The translations under genes and the position numbers were made by a program. 64,000 nucleotides of DNA. Source: Prunus persica. Its lineage: Eukaryota > Streptophyta > Magnoliopsida > Rosales > Rosaceae. Positions 47,541-58,213 of the stretch are shown here, piece by piece (positions within the stretch are counted from its first letter, which is position 1; each line of letters starts with the position of its first letter). The stretch lies in the NCBI RefSeq assembly GCF_000346465.2, contig NC_034010.1, positions 15,725,248 through 15,789,247 of the forward strand, written 5' to 3'. The notes below the pieces were generated by a model. It ran no database searches, was not told the origin of the DNA, and saw only the letters and a program-made list of their open reading frames with translations.

Positions 47541-50500
47541 TGTTCACCCGTTAATTTTAATCCTATAATGGTAGAGTAAAGTTCCCCATTGGCTTGACAA
47601 CTAATGGTGGTCAACAAGTCAACTTTCTTTTGTGCGTGAGCGTGCCACTACTAGCAGTTTAAAACCCTAGCATACTTCTAAAAATTGATAACTTGCGCCC
47701 CAAGTTACTGATTCTTCAACAAGCAATTGTGAATTTGGGTGAGGAATATCTCCCAAGTAAGTTCTTTTCTTGCCTCAGACTGGTGAGGACTTCACAATTT
47801 TTCACAGTACAAAATTAGTAGTTCTAGCCATAATAGACGAAAAGAAAGCAAAACTGTTTAGACAGAACTGCCTATTACAAGACCCAAAAGAGAAATGCCA
47901 ACCCCAAAAAAGACAATTGAAACTTTGGACTTTGATTTCTGCCTGAGCAGCTGCTTCTGAACCGGATTGGACTGGATGTATTTGTGCTGGATTGGCTCGG
48001 CAACACCTTCAACTAACGGATTTCAACTGAAAATCGATACTTATGTTTGAGTTTGGCAGAGCTTTAATCTATTTCAAACCCTGGAAGGCTTTTTGAAAGG
48101 GCAGAGTTGGAGCCTCTTCAGTCTAAAAAGGCAGAAGTGGCTGGATTGACAATTACTGAGCTAGAGCCGTACTGTAGTACCTATTCTACTTGATCATGAC
48201 TTTCAATAAATTTGTTGAAGTTTTCATATTGTGAGACACCGGACTCTGCTTGACTTGGCTTGTGTTGAACCAAATTTGTAACGAGAGAAATCTCGCTTTG
48301 TAAAATGCTTCTCTGAACTGAACTGAAATCAGATATTTGAATTATAGCTGACTTCTTTCTTGTGACTCAATGAGCTTTGGTTGCTTCAGTGTTTGAAGGC
48401 TTTTGAGATCAATGGATCTTTTTGAGTTTGTCAATTGTGACTTTGAGAGTTTTTGTCATGATTGATTTTTTGGTTGTCCTTCATATGTTCACCCTCTCTC
48501 TTATTTTATAGGAAATGCTGGAGTGCGGTTTTTAATCTTTGAATAATGGGCAGTAAATCTTTTCAAAAGATCTATCTTTTTAAATGCCACAAAAAGGGGA
48601 AGTTATCTATTCTGGCAGAGAAGAACCATCAACAGTCAGTTCCCATGGTGGTCTTTCCCTTGCTTTTCCCAAAAGAAAATCAACTCCTTTTGCTCTCTAT
48701 TTGTTCCTTGTAAAGAAGGAAAGACACAATCTGCCATGATGGTTAGTTTGCTTTTTTCTGATGAACAACTCTCTTTCTCCCTACTTATCTTTTGAAAACG
48801 TAGCCTGCTCTCTTGGAAAGGTAACCTTCTTTGGTACAGAGCTTTCTATGTATAAAAAAGGGATTTTAATATTCTTCCGTTGGCTGCAAAGATTTGGAGA
48901 AGTCCTCCTGTAAGACCTGCCTTTATTAACTCCCTATCAACTTGATGTATAATTTTACTACCTGAAAATTAGATGGTAAAATTCAAGAAATAAATTTGCA
49001 AGGGCACAAGGTTAATGCAATAAAGCCAAGGCAAGTACAAGGTCGTTCCCACAGAGATGGAATAAATTCTCAAGTTGTTGTGAATTATAAACTAATTTAA
49101 ATCCTAAATTACTCTAGACACCCTCATTAATAAACTTAAAACTAAGGACTCAACTAGAACTTAATAGAGGAGTTTTGAAAGTTGGTTTTGAAAAATTTTC
49201 TTTAAAAGAACGTTGAAAACAAGAAAATTAAAGGACAAGAGAACGAAGAAAACATGAACTAAAGTTTGTGAAAGATTTTAAAGAAGCTAACCAAGACAAC
49301 AATTTCACCACAATTCGTCTTATCCAAACCTTAGCATGCATACTATCAAAATTCCCAAGTTATGTTGATGATTAGTTCACCAAAATTATGATTAACTCTT
49401 TTGACAGCAATCAACCACTTCTTCTTACATGCAATTTATCCTTGGCGTGAGGCATAAATATATAGGTTCAATGAGAACTTCACACAATCACACAAACTCT
49501 TAAGAGTATGGTGTTTACCTTAGGCGCATTCATGAATTTAATCACAAGAAGCAAAACTCATATTAGGCATGGCGTATACCCTAACATGCATCAAATTACT
49601 TAACCAAAAACCTAGATGATAGCTAAGCATCAAGATCATTACAGTGATTAAATTTCAACAACATGGAAATTCTAATAGCATGATATAACTAAGCTTTGAA
49701 TAATTAGAAAAGGGTTACATTGTGTCTTAGTAAAAGAAAATTAGTTACTCATAATCATGGTAACAAAGCAAATATAAAACATGGAGAAAGAGATAAGAAA
49801 AACCCTTAGAGTTTAGAGGCACGGTCGCTCTTCCTTGCTCCACGGTTGAAGTCTGAAATTTCTGGTGTATCCCTTGAGCCCCCACGACCTCCCCTCTTAA
49901 AAGAACCTAAAACCTAGTTATAATGGGCCTAAACAAGTGGCCTTACACGAAGACTTGATTTACAAGTCAGTTCATAACTAGAAAAGGTAATTAAAACTAA
50001 GTTTCCTAAAACTTCCAGGAAACTGCACGTAATCCTCATTGCGAATGCGATTTGGATACCTTCCTTACCTCCAAATATTGCGTAGGACCACTCTTTGGAA
50101 AGCTCTGGATGTCTTCTTTTTATTCATATATCATGTGTCTCAATCTGATGTCATATGAGTGAGTTATGGCCAAAATACCCCTGCTAACTCAGTATTCTCC
50201 GGGAATTGATTTATGATGAGTTTTCTAATTAAAAATGGGCACCTTAGCAGTCTTCAAAATTATGAAAATATTCATGGATAAACTTCAAGATGCTCTCTTC
50301 CATCTTCAATTGGAATCATGTCAAACTCTATTACGATGAATATTTGGCGAATTTATACATTTCATGGCTCATAAGCTGAAAAACAGGAAATAAATAAACT
50401 CAACATCTTTAGTCCAAATTAATTCACAAAACTAAGTAAAAAGGATATAAAATCATGTGAAATTATGAACATATTACAACTCCTCTGTGATAGTTGAAAA

Positions 50501-50825
50501 TTTTGACTTTTTCAAAGTCAGGAATTCACGTGGGGGCTTCCTTAAGAAAAAGATCTACTGTTTTTGCTTCTTGGGATAGAGACCAAGTGGTGAGATCTTC
50601 TCAAAAATTGGGCTTTTATCAAAAACTGTGTGTATCAGTTCTTTAATTGCAAATAATAATATTTATTCTTTTCAAATCATGGCTATATTGTAATTTGTTC
50701 AAAAGGGTTTGGGCTTTTCCAGTGTCTTGGATTTTTTCTTCGGATTCCTGTAGATGAAAGCCCAAATGTTTGATTCATGGGCCTCTCGACAAAAATGGGT
50801 TGGCCTGCAGAATTTGGCCCAAACA
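47541..50825 (-). mobile_element. Second solo LTR of the same gypsy type in the TNL linker exon
   Basis: It begins tgttcacccgtt and ends tggcccaaaca, the same ends as the element at 41599-46256. The target duplication is ggcct on the right (50826-50830) and ggtct on the left (47536-47540), one change. The first 1.3 kb aligns to that element's LTR with many differences, so it is a diverged relative. Removing the nested insert at 48909-50478 leaves a 1.7-kb LTR with no internal region. Confidence 0.8.
48909..50478 (-). mobile_element. Nested solo LTR within the LTR at 47541-50825
   Basis: The 1570-bp segment starts tgtaagacctgcc and ends gaacatattaca (TG...CA). Flanking words are cctcc and actcc (4 of 5 match). 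The stretch caaggtcgttcccacagaga (about 49040) resembles a motif common near one end of plant gypsy LTRs. No long frame is present. Which lineage it belongs to is not clear. Confidence 0.6.
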
Positions 50826-51448
50826 GGCCTCAAGCTCAACCTTCCTAAGTTGATGCAAGATGAGTCTTGCAAGACATTGTTTAGTAGAAGTAACAAAAAC
50901 GATCTCACGTTGAAGATTATGATGGAAGTTTTTCAAGACGTCGTCGACTTGATTTCTTCTCTTGGAAATCCATTGCAAGTAACTTTTCCTCAACAAATTC
51001 AGCTCCTGCATCAAATGAGGTGAACTTCAAAACAGAGGCATTTAAAAGGATGAACAATCTTGAGCTTCTCCAGCTCTATAATGCAAATATCAGTGGAGGT
51101 TTTGAAGATTTTCCAAAAAACTTGGCATGGTTGTCTTGGCGAGGATTTCCTTGGAAATCACTACCAGCCAATTTTTGTTTGGAAAATCTAGTTGTTCTTG
51201 ACTTGCGGAATAACAGCCTGCAACATGTTTGGAAGGGATACAGGGTATTGTATTAATCTCTCTCTCTCTCTCTCTCACACACACAAAGAATTTTATGGAT
51301 CATTACATATTTTAGAAGCTTGGTATATTCATTTGCTTACTTCTCTTTCAAACAGTTTCTTCCAAGGCTGAAAACACTCAGCCTCAGCTATTCACATAGC
51401 CTAACGACAACCCCTGACATGTCGGGGCTCCCTAAGCTTGAGAGATTA

Positions 51449-52434
51449 AGGGCTCATTTTGGAGTGCTTTTGGCGCAGCGAAAAGCGCTTTTAAATGGGT
51501 AAAAGCGCTTCTGTCTTTTAAAAATGGTGTTTGGCAAAAATTGCAAAAGCGTTTTGGGTGATATCCAAAAGCACTTGGAGTGGTTTTAGAAGAAGCACTT
51601 GAGAGGTGCTTCTTCTTAAAAGTGCTACAAGACAAAAACACAGGAAGCACTTGGCTCCCTTTAATAAAACTTTTAAAATACCGAAAATATCCATATTGTT
51701 ATAAAAATAACCTGGAATATGTACGAATATTGAGCTGCACGTAAAGTAGATGAGACACAGCATTTAACGAGGTTCGGCTATGCCTACGTCCTCGGAGAGC
51801 AGCAGCAGTAACTTTTCACTATATAAAATAATATGGCTACAATTTTAGTGTTTACAACATGTGTGGCTCACTGAATTTTCTCTCTGCTCTCTCTCTCTTC
51901 ACTCATTCACCCTCTTTCTTCCTTCTCTTCCTCTTGTCTCTTTCCCCTTCACTCTTTCCTCTTCTTTGTTTCTTTCCTCTTCTTTTTTCGTTTCTCCCTT
52001 TCTCTTCTTTTCTTCTCATTTCTTTCACTTTGCAGGTTGCCTATTTATAGGCAGATTGGTGCAACTCTCGTGAGTGTGCAGTAAGAAAAAGTTGCTGACA
52101 AACTCTACCCAAAGTCTCCAAATGAATAGTTAGTGGGCTCCACACAAAAACTTTACAACACATATTTAATTTTTTTAAATGCTAAAATACCATTTCTTTT
52201 TTTTTCTTCTCTCGTTTTCTCTTAATGATGACCAAAGCCAAGTCATTTCCTTTCTTCCCATTATATTTAAATTAAATTTATTATTAATCTCTCGTGAATG
52301 GTCACTTAACCACGACTGCTCTAGTTTTCGTCTAATGTCCATGTTTGTCACCGTTGTTTTGTCATCAATGATAATGAGTATGATATGATTGGTCTGTGAA
52401 GGATGTTTTAGCACTTGTGGAACAGCAACTCGTG
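51449..52434. mobile_element. Composite insertion in the TNL LRR exon
   Basis: The exon match stops at gagagatta (51448) and resumes at taaagattgcataaac (52435). The first 250 bp (gggctcattttggagtgctt, then repeated aaaagcgctt and agaagcact words) resembles one end of a hAT-type MITE. From 51712 it becomes the LTR-like repeat shared with 20499-21100, with tatttataggc near 52042. The remaining 300 bp was not identified. The insertion lost a few exon bases. Confidence 0.6.
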
Positions 52435-52768
52435 TAAAGATTGCATAAACTTGGTTGAGGTCAATGAGTCCATTGGAGACTTAGAGAACCTTGTCACTTG
52501 AACCTAAGAGACTGCAAAAATCTGGTGAAGCTTCCAACGCGTATTAGAAGGTTGGGATCTCTTCAGGACCTCATTCTTTCGGGTTGCTCAAAACTTGAGC
52601 TTCATTCCAACACAAATGCAACAAATCAGGTACTCCACAGTTGGTGCTATGAATAAATTCAATCTGTTATCAACTAGTTTATGGCAATCGATCGAGTCAT
52701 GGAGATTGCCAAGAAAAAATCTTGTATCTTTCTCATTGGAAAGTTTACCACATTCATTAGAAAGGTTA

Positions 52769-53055
52769 ATAGAATCTCTAACGATGTATCATGTTATAGG
52801 ATCTCTAACGATGTGTCATGTTAGTTGTGTATGCTGCACTGATATATGTCATGAAAAGCAAATGTAAAATGGGATGGTTTTGGTTCGTGATTTGGATATA
52901 ACTTTACAACATTCGGATGTTACCTAAATATTTGGATTCGTTGTAAAATAGGCAGAGTATGAAAGTATCACTGAATATTAGGGTGGCATCGTATTTGCTC
53001 TTGTGGTTTTACAATGATATAATTTTTTCTCTCAGATAAAGCTTTCTAACTCTCA

Positions 53056-53119
<64 letters not shown>

Positions 53120-53226
53120 CTCTTCGGATTGGTGTGTCTCAAAGCCTAAAGATTGCCTCTATTTATAGGCAGATGATATATATTTCACAATCAGAGCATT
53201 CACTCTACAACATTAACTCATAATTG
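52769..53226 (+). repeat. Second copy of the 39497-39877 repeat, with long CT microsatellite
   Basis: It matches the upstream copy, starting atagaatctctaacgatg. It carries (CT)n of about 55 bp at 53061-53116, where the other copy has about 10 bp. It replaces the rest of the TNL pseudogene. A partial inverted copy of 52915-53025 lies at 57495-57590. Confidence 0.75.
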
Positions 53227-53579
53227 TTTCTTACTATTTGTAAATAGTGCCTAAGCCATATAAGTCTTCAACTTTTTGTAAAATATGGTATTTCACTCAA
53301 TGTTGCTCCTCATTTTCAACAAGTGGGTCATCCCTCATTTACAATACTCCCCCTTTAAGAGCAACTCCACCCATAAGGGCAAAGTCTAAGGCAAGGGCAA
53401 GCAAGGGCTGTCACTATTCACATGAATAGTGGCAGCCTTGCCATTTGTGGTTCCACCCATGAGGGCTAAGTCTAGGGCAAGTCTAGGGCAAATACTATTC
53501 ATTGTACTTTATTTCCTATTTTTTTAATACTTTAAACCATTAATTTTGATAATATTTTGTAATTAAATTTTCGGATAAT

Positions 53580-53940
53580 ATTTTTGGTTGTCACGTGTCC
53601 ATTATTTTCACAAAAGATTTTCGGATGAGAATCTCGATTGCCACGTGTCTTATTCCAGATAAAATTTTCGGATATTCATTAAAAAAAATTATAATCTCAG
53701 ATTTCATATAACATTTTCACCCTCTAAAATTGTACCACGTGTCCCATGTCAGATAAGATTTTCAGATATTTAAAAAAAATTATAATATCATATTTCAGAT
53801 AAGATTTTCACCCTCTAAAATTGTGCCACGTGTCATCTCTGTCAGATAAGATTTTCAGATATTTTTAAAAAAATTATAATCTCAGATTTCAGATAAGATT
53901 TTCATCCTCTAAAATTGTGTCACGTGTCATCTCTATCTTC
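53580..53940 (+). repeat. Subterminal tandem repeats with CACGTG boxes (left end of Harbinger)
   Basis: About three and a half units with periods near 91-94 bp: the words cctctaaaattg at 53721, 53812 and 53906 are followed each time by a cacgtgtc box. cagataagattttcagatat comes next in the first two units and is missing from the last. An earlier pair of cacgtgtc boxes lies at about 53593 and 53642. The CACGTG core is a G-box. Confidence 0.85.
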
Positions 53941-54041
53941 TGAATCCCTCTATAAAACTACACCAGAGGCCTCATACCTCTTACACCATCTCTTATCTAT
54001 TCCTTCATTTCTCATATTTTACAAAACACATTCTACTCTCA

Positions 54042-55400
54042 ATGTCAAACTTGAGGAGGGTGTTAGAGAGGCAACAGAAAGAAAGGGAAGAAATCCGGCG
54101 TAGACGTGCTGAAGAAGATCAGGACGCCGATGAAGAAGAGGAACAAATGCTTGCAGTAGCAGTGTGTATGCTTAATCAATCAAGACAACACCGTCATCCT
54201 CGTGCCCCAAATGTGGACAGACGTAGAGAGTCTCGGGGTAAGAATCTCTTGGAGGATTACTTTATCCCAAATTCGTTATATCCTGCTCATAAGTTTCGAG
54301 AGAGATATAGAATGCAGCCACATTTGTTTCAAAAAATCATGCATGATATTTGTAATTACGACACATACTTCATTCAAAAGCATGATGCTGTTGGAGTTTT
54401 GGGTCTTATCCCGGAGCAAAAACTTACAGCTGCTTTGCGGATGCTTGCTTATGGGGCATCTGCAGAGCAGGTGGATGAGATTGCAAGGATGGGAAAATCA
54501 ACTATCCTAGAGTGTTTGGTGAGATTCTGTGATGCAGTGGAAAATTTGTACACGAGGGAGTACCTTCTCAAACCTACGACGAGGGACCTGCAAAGGTTGC
54601 TACAAAAAGTAGAGGCTCGAGGTTTCCCAGGCATGATTGGAAGCATTGATTGCATGCACTGGCAGTGGAAGAATTGTCCTACTGCTTGGCAAGGAGACTA
54701 CGGGAATCGAAAGGGCCAAAAAAGTATAATCTTGGAGGCCGTAGCTTCATTCGACTGTTGGGTTTGGCATGCCTTCTTTGGGGTTGTCGGATCTCAGAAT
54801 GACCTGAATGTCCTTGGTCAATCCCCGGTGTTCGACGAGGTATTGCGAGGTTATTCCCCCCAGGTCACGTACCAAATCAATAATACCATATACTCTGATG
54901 CGTACTACCTTACCGACGGAATTTATCCTAGGTGGACGACATTCGTGAAAACAATTCCGAATCCCCAATCCGAGAAGGAAAGAAGCTTTGCTTCCTTTCA
55001 AAAAGGTTACAGGAAAGACGTGGAAAGGTGTTTCGATATCTTGCAAGCTCGTTGGGCAATTATCAGGGGTGCTGCTCGGATGCTAGACGAAGAGGTGCTG
55101 AGGAGTATTATGATGACTTGCATCATCCTCCACAACATGATTGTGGAGGATGAGTATGACTACGATGCTCTAGAGGTGTTTGAACCCGATCTCATGAACA
55201 CGGCATTGACAAGAATATATGAAAGGCCGATGGGACCAAATGGACTACGAATGGAGCCCGAACCGTTAGTTCGGGATGGTCGATTCAACAACACCATGAT
55301 TGATCGTTATGAAGAAATGCAATCTTCATATGTTCACGAGAGACGTCAAGTTGACTTGATCGAGCACTTGTGGGAGATGAAAGGCAATCACAATGGATGA
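54042..55400 (+). CDS. PIF/Harbinger transposase (DDE nuclease)
   Basis: A 452-aa intact frame. The N-terminus is charged (RRVLERQQKEREEIRRRRAE). Next is the helical region FRERYRMQPHLFQKIMHDIC and a likely helix-turn-helix (GASAEQVDEIARMGKSTILE). The catalytic core shows all three acidic residues: Asp in GMIGSIDCMHW, Asp in SQNDLNVL, and Glu in RKDVERCFDILQARWAI. Family members excise and insert the element, using a Myb-like partner for DNA binding and import. Here that partner (55716-56746) is broken, so mobilisation would need another source. Plants have also domesticated such nucleases, but the element context argues for a transposon. Confidence 0.93.
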   Translation: MSNLRRVLERQQKEREEIRRRRAEEDQDADEEEEQMLAVAVCMLNQSRQHRHPRAPNVDRRRESRGKNLLEDYFIPNSLYPAHKFRERYRMQPHLFQKIMHDICNYDTYFIQKHDAVGVLGLIPEQKLTAALRMLAYGASAEQVDEIARMGKSTILECLVRFCDAVENLYTREYLLKPTTRDLQRLLQKVEARGFPGMIGSIDCMHWQWKNCPTAWQGDYGNRKGQKSIILEAVASFDCWVWHAFFGVVGSQNDLNVLGQSPVFDEVLRGYSPQVTYQINNTIYSDAYYLTDGIYPRWTTFVKTIPNPQSEKERSFASFQKGYRKDVERCFDILQARWAIIRGAARMLDEEVLRSIMMTCIILHNMIVEDEYDYDALEVFEPDLMNTALTRIYERPMGPNGLRMEPEPLVRDGRFNNTMIDRYEEMQSSYVHERRQVDLIEHLWEMKGNHNG

Positions 55401-55715
55401 AGTCAAGATTAGTGCTTTATTTGGAATTATGCTTTGTTTTTTATTATGCTTTATTTTGTGTGTGTTGTTTTATTGGAATTAATGCTTTGTTTTTTATTAT
55501 TATTATGCTTTTGTGTATGGTTTGTTTTGTGTGTTATTTACAATAAATTAAGGTTTGATTTTAATTAATCTTTGTTTTGATGCTCAAATGTTTTTAATAA
55601 ATAGTCATATTATTTAATGCTTTGTTTATTTAATGAAAAGGAAACAATACAACAAATTAAAGGATAATACAACAATACAACAATACAACATATGGCAAAG
55701 GTGTTTCAATACAAC

Positions 55716-56746
55716 CTAATGGTTTTCATCATTTAACCAATCCGTATTGCTAGGTCCGTCGTCATGGAAAAGTCTTCTTCTCATCACATCCCTTCGTCTA
55801 TGCTTCCAATATGCCTTTGTTTCAGGAGACATATGGCTCGTATCCATGGCCATGATTTTCATCTCTTTATCATCCATGTCTTTTTCTTGTGCATGCTGCT
55901 GTTGAATTGCAAATGTTTCCTCTCGTGCCTTGTTCACTTCATCTCTTTTCAAGTCTCTCTCAATTCTTAGTGAGGTGTTCTTAGCTATTTGCTCCAATAA
56001 TTGTATACATTCATTGTTCGAAGTGCCCCCTTTCTTGGCCTTTGCCGCCTTTCTCCCAATCGGTCTCGGCGGACGTGGGAGTGGTGACTCCGTTTTCATT
56101 GGGGAGTCCAATGGCGAATCGGTTGATGGTGAATCGTGGAGTGACGTCTCATTCAACACAACTGAAGGACCGGTGGGAATAATTTTGAATCTCGAACAAT
56201 CCTTCACAACTTCCCAACATTGGGCATGGCACCGAACCACATTTGTGCTTGTATGATCTATTAAAAATAAATAATTGAAAGTGCAAGAAAAAAAAATTAT
56301 TATGCAAGAACATTATACTAATTTGAAATGCAACAATAAAATTAATTATGCAAGAAAATATAGACAAATTGGACATGCAAAAAGAAAAAAAAAATTATGC
56401 AAGAAAAAGAAATAGAATATGCCAAAAAAAAAAAGTTACATTAAATTGATGAAAATGGTATTATAAATATTTTAGCTCATCGGATAGATTTTGACCGCTT
56501 CGAATGTTCTCCCTTGCTTTTGTCAAGGCATTTCTCAATTTGCCTAACTCTTTATTCAGAAGTTTCCATCTACTAGACAACGCTATTTCGGTCCGAATGG
56601 AACCCGATCTTTGACAAAATTCTCCATGAATTTTGCTCCACATCATTGCCCGTGATAGGGTCATGACTAATGTTCACCCAAGAGTGGCACAACGCAATAT
56701 CTTCCTGAGTTGGCCACGAACCCCCGGTTTCGACAGAAGATGCCAT
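55716..56746 (-). pseudogene. Harbinger Myb/SANT-like accessory gene, broken
   Basis: The minus strand starts MASSVETGGSWPTQEDIALC (56746), the SANT/Myb-like start. A one-base frameshift near 56643 moves the reading to WSKIHGEFCQRSGSIRTE and ALSSRWKLLNKELGKLRN. After an intron-like gap, exon 2 (from about 56259) begins QAQMW, and then about 38 bp seem to be missing before VRCHAQCWEVVKDCSRFKI. The C-terminal region (GRKAAKAKKG ... ETKAYWKHRRRDVMRRRLF) is open to 55716. It normally binds the element ends and partners the transposase. Confidence 0.82.
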
Positions 56747-56782
56747 TTGTTTTTTGTTTTTTTAATACAAATGGAAAGTAGT

Positions 56783-56990
56783 AGAAAAATGTGAGTGGAG
56801 GATAAAAAATATTGGAAGGAGACGAGTTTGTATGGAGAATTGGTGTGGGAAGTGAAAAATGTGAGTGAAGAGTAAGAAATATTGGAAGGAGAATAGTTTG
56901 TGTGGAGAATTGGTGAGGAAAGTGAATAATGTGAGTGGAGAGTAAAAAATATTGGGGATGGAGAAGAATTGTATGAAGATTTTGTGTGGA
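56783..56990. repeat. 70-bp tandem repeat upstream of the Myb-like gene
   Basis: gtgagtggag-type words recur at 56791, 56861 and 56931, exactly 70 bp apart, with aatattggaagga and tggagaattggtg between. This is at the right end of the Harbinger element, opposite the G-box repeats on the left. Confidence 0.85.
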
Positions 56991-57190
56991 AAGTAAATAA
57001 AATGGTTAGGTATTTATAGGGAAAAAATACATTATTTTTTGGTTTTTTTTTTTTAAAAATTTCAGAATTTTTCAGAATTTTTTTGCAATTTTTTTAGCAA
57101 AAAAAACGAGGACCGTCGGATTTCTGGAAAAAAATCTATCGGAGCGTCCCTGTCGCGACACGTGGCTTTTTACCGTTGGTTGCTGTCAGG

Positions 57191-57292
57191 GCTGACGTCA
57201 GCGCGCGGAGTTTAAATTTTTTTTACCGTTTGCGCGTGTAATTCACGCGCCAACGGTAAAAAAATTTAAATTCTGCGTGCGCTGACGTCAGC
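57191..57292. repeat. 100-bp near-perfect palindrome (hairpin)
   Basis: The left arm 57191-57238 (gctgacgtcagcgcgcgg ... accgtttgcgcgtg) pairs with the right arm 57244-57292 (cacgcgccaacggt ... gtgcgctgacgtcagc) around a 5-base centre, with only a few mismatches. Both tips are gctgacgtcagc, itself a palindrome with a TGACGTCA (CRE/bZIP-type) core. Confidence 0.88.
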
Positions 57293-57727
57293 ATTACGTC
57301 ATCCAACTCGGCCTCAAGCCCAAGCTGAAGTTGCCCTTGGGCCTGCCAGGGCTCGTGGGACCCAGCTGCTGCCTGGGCTGTCTTCCTCGCGCTGGAGCGA
57401 CTTCGGGCTCGCCTAGGGGCCCTTTCACCCGGTTTGGGTCCTGCGCTGGGCTCGCTCCAATGAGGCAACCAATCAAGGGACTTGTGAGCATTCAAAAGCA
57501 AATTCTATCAATGTAAAACCACAAAAGCAAATGCAATTCTACTCTAATATTCAGTAGTATATTTTCATATTCTGCCTATTTTACAACAGGATTGTATTTA
57601 AAATCTGGTAATTTATTTGGTATTGAATCACCGATTTCAAATTCCAAATTGTGTACTTAGCAGTGAAGACAAAAACACAAAACAAAACAAAAGCAGTAAA
57701 AATATAAAAGTAGACGTCACTCAATAG
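57293..57727. other. GC-rich Harbinger end and inverted repeat fragment
   Basis: 57293-57470 is unusually GC-rich with repeated ggcct/gggct words and no recognised protein. 57495-57590 is an inverted partial copy of 52915-53025 (for example ttctgcctattttacaac against gttgtaaaataggcagag). No gene was seen. Confidence 0.6.
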
Positions 57728-58213
57728 AGCAGGTAGGAGACTGAGATGGCAACCAACAAAAACAAAATATTTTTAGAAAAAATAACAGCAAAACAGTAGC
57801 ATTACAGCTGAAAATCCAATCAAAACTAACTGTATAAAAAGTCAAATCAAACGGTGAAAAAAGATTAATGAAAAATAAAAAACCTTGTACTGCTGCTGAG
57901 AGCCTACAAGGAGAACAGGAAGCGCCATCATTATGTTGGAGAAAATAATGCAAGAGTGGAAAGTTTCATTTTACTCTTGCACCCTCATTATGTTACATAG
58001 TTTTCTCCTGACCTTCTTCTGAACAGAGGGCATTTTGTGGATTTCCAACATTTTCACGTGAATTCCTCACTTTATGACCACTTTGGTCACCGTCCATTCA
58101 TTCCCACTTTCTTCTTATCTTTACTCTTTTGGGGCATCTCCATTTTCACGTAGTAGCTTGCTTCTCTCACCATTTTGTAAGCTGATCATCTTCATTCCTT
58201 CATTGCTGCATCA
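57728..58213 (+). promoter_or_regulatory. 5' flank of the intact TNL gene
   Basis: This is the duplicate of 39878-40332. It includes ccactttggtcac and cattttcacgtagtagcttg about 70 bp before ATG. No certain TATA box was assigned. Confidence 0.55.

Larger units (their letters stand above)
40333..52769 (+). pseudogene. TIR-NBS-LRR pseudogene (copy 1), broken by transposons
   Basis: Homologous pieces of the intact copy at 58214 lie at 40333-40841 (TIR exon), 41125-41598 (NB-ARC start), 46257-46849 (rest of NB-ARC), 47518-47540 and 50826-51244 (linker and LRR start), 51356-51448 and 52435-52769 (LRR). Lesions seen: a 2-nt deletion near 41200 shifts the frame; about 35 bp including the P-loop GMGGIGKTT is gone at about 41289; RRSRVW is lost near 46808; GAA is TAA in exon 3 (about 47524); one A is lost near 50899. 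Four insertions interrupt it. The 3' half of the LRR, the last exon and the C-JID are missing. The TIR exon alone is open. Confidence 0.93.
53358..57470 (+). mobile_element. PIF/Harbinger DNA transposon
   Basis: It holds the two-gene layout of plant PIF/Harbinger elements: a DDE transposase on plus (54042-55400) and a Myb/SANT-like gene on minus (55716-56746), convergent. The left end is probably agagcaactccaccc at 53358 after a TTA (the usual 3-bp target). A matching right terminal repeat was not found, so the right end (about 57470, in GC-rich DNA) is a guess and may be truncated. Tandem repeats lie just inside both ends. Confidence 0.8.

Noticed and set aside
57223..57501. Frames in the GC-rich block right of the hairpin
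   Set aside because: Low-complexity Ala/Gly/Pro translation at a transposon end; no domain.
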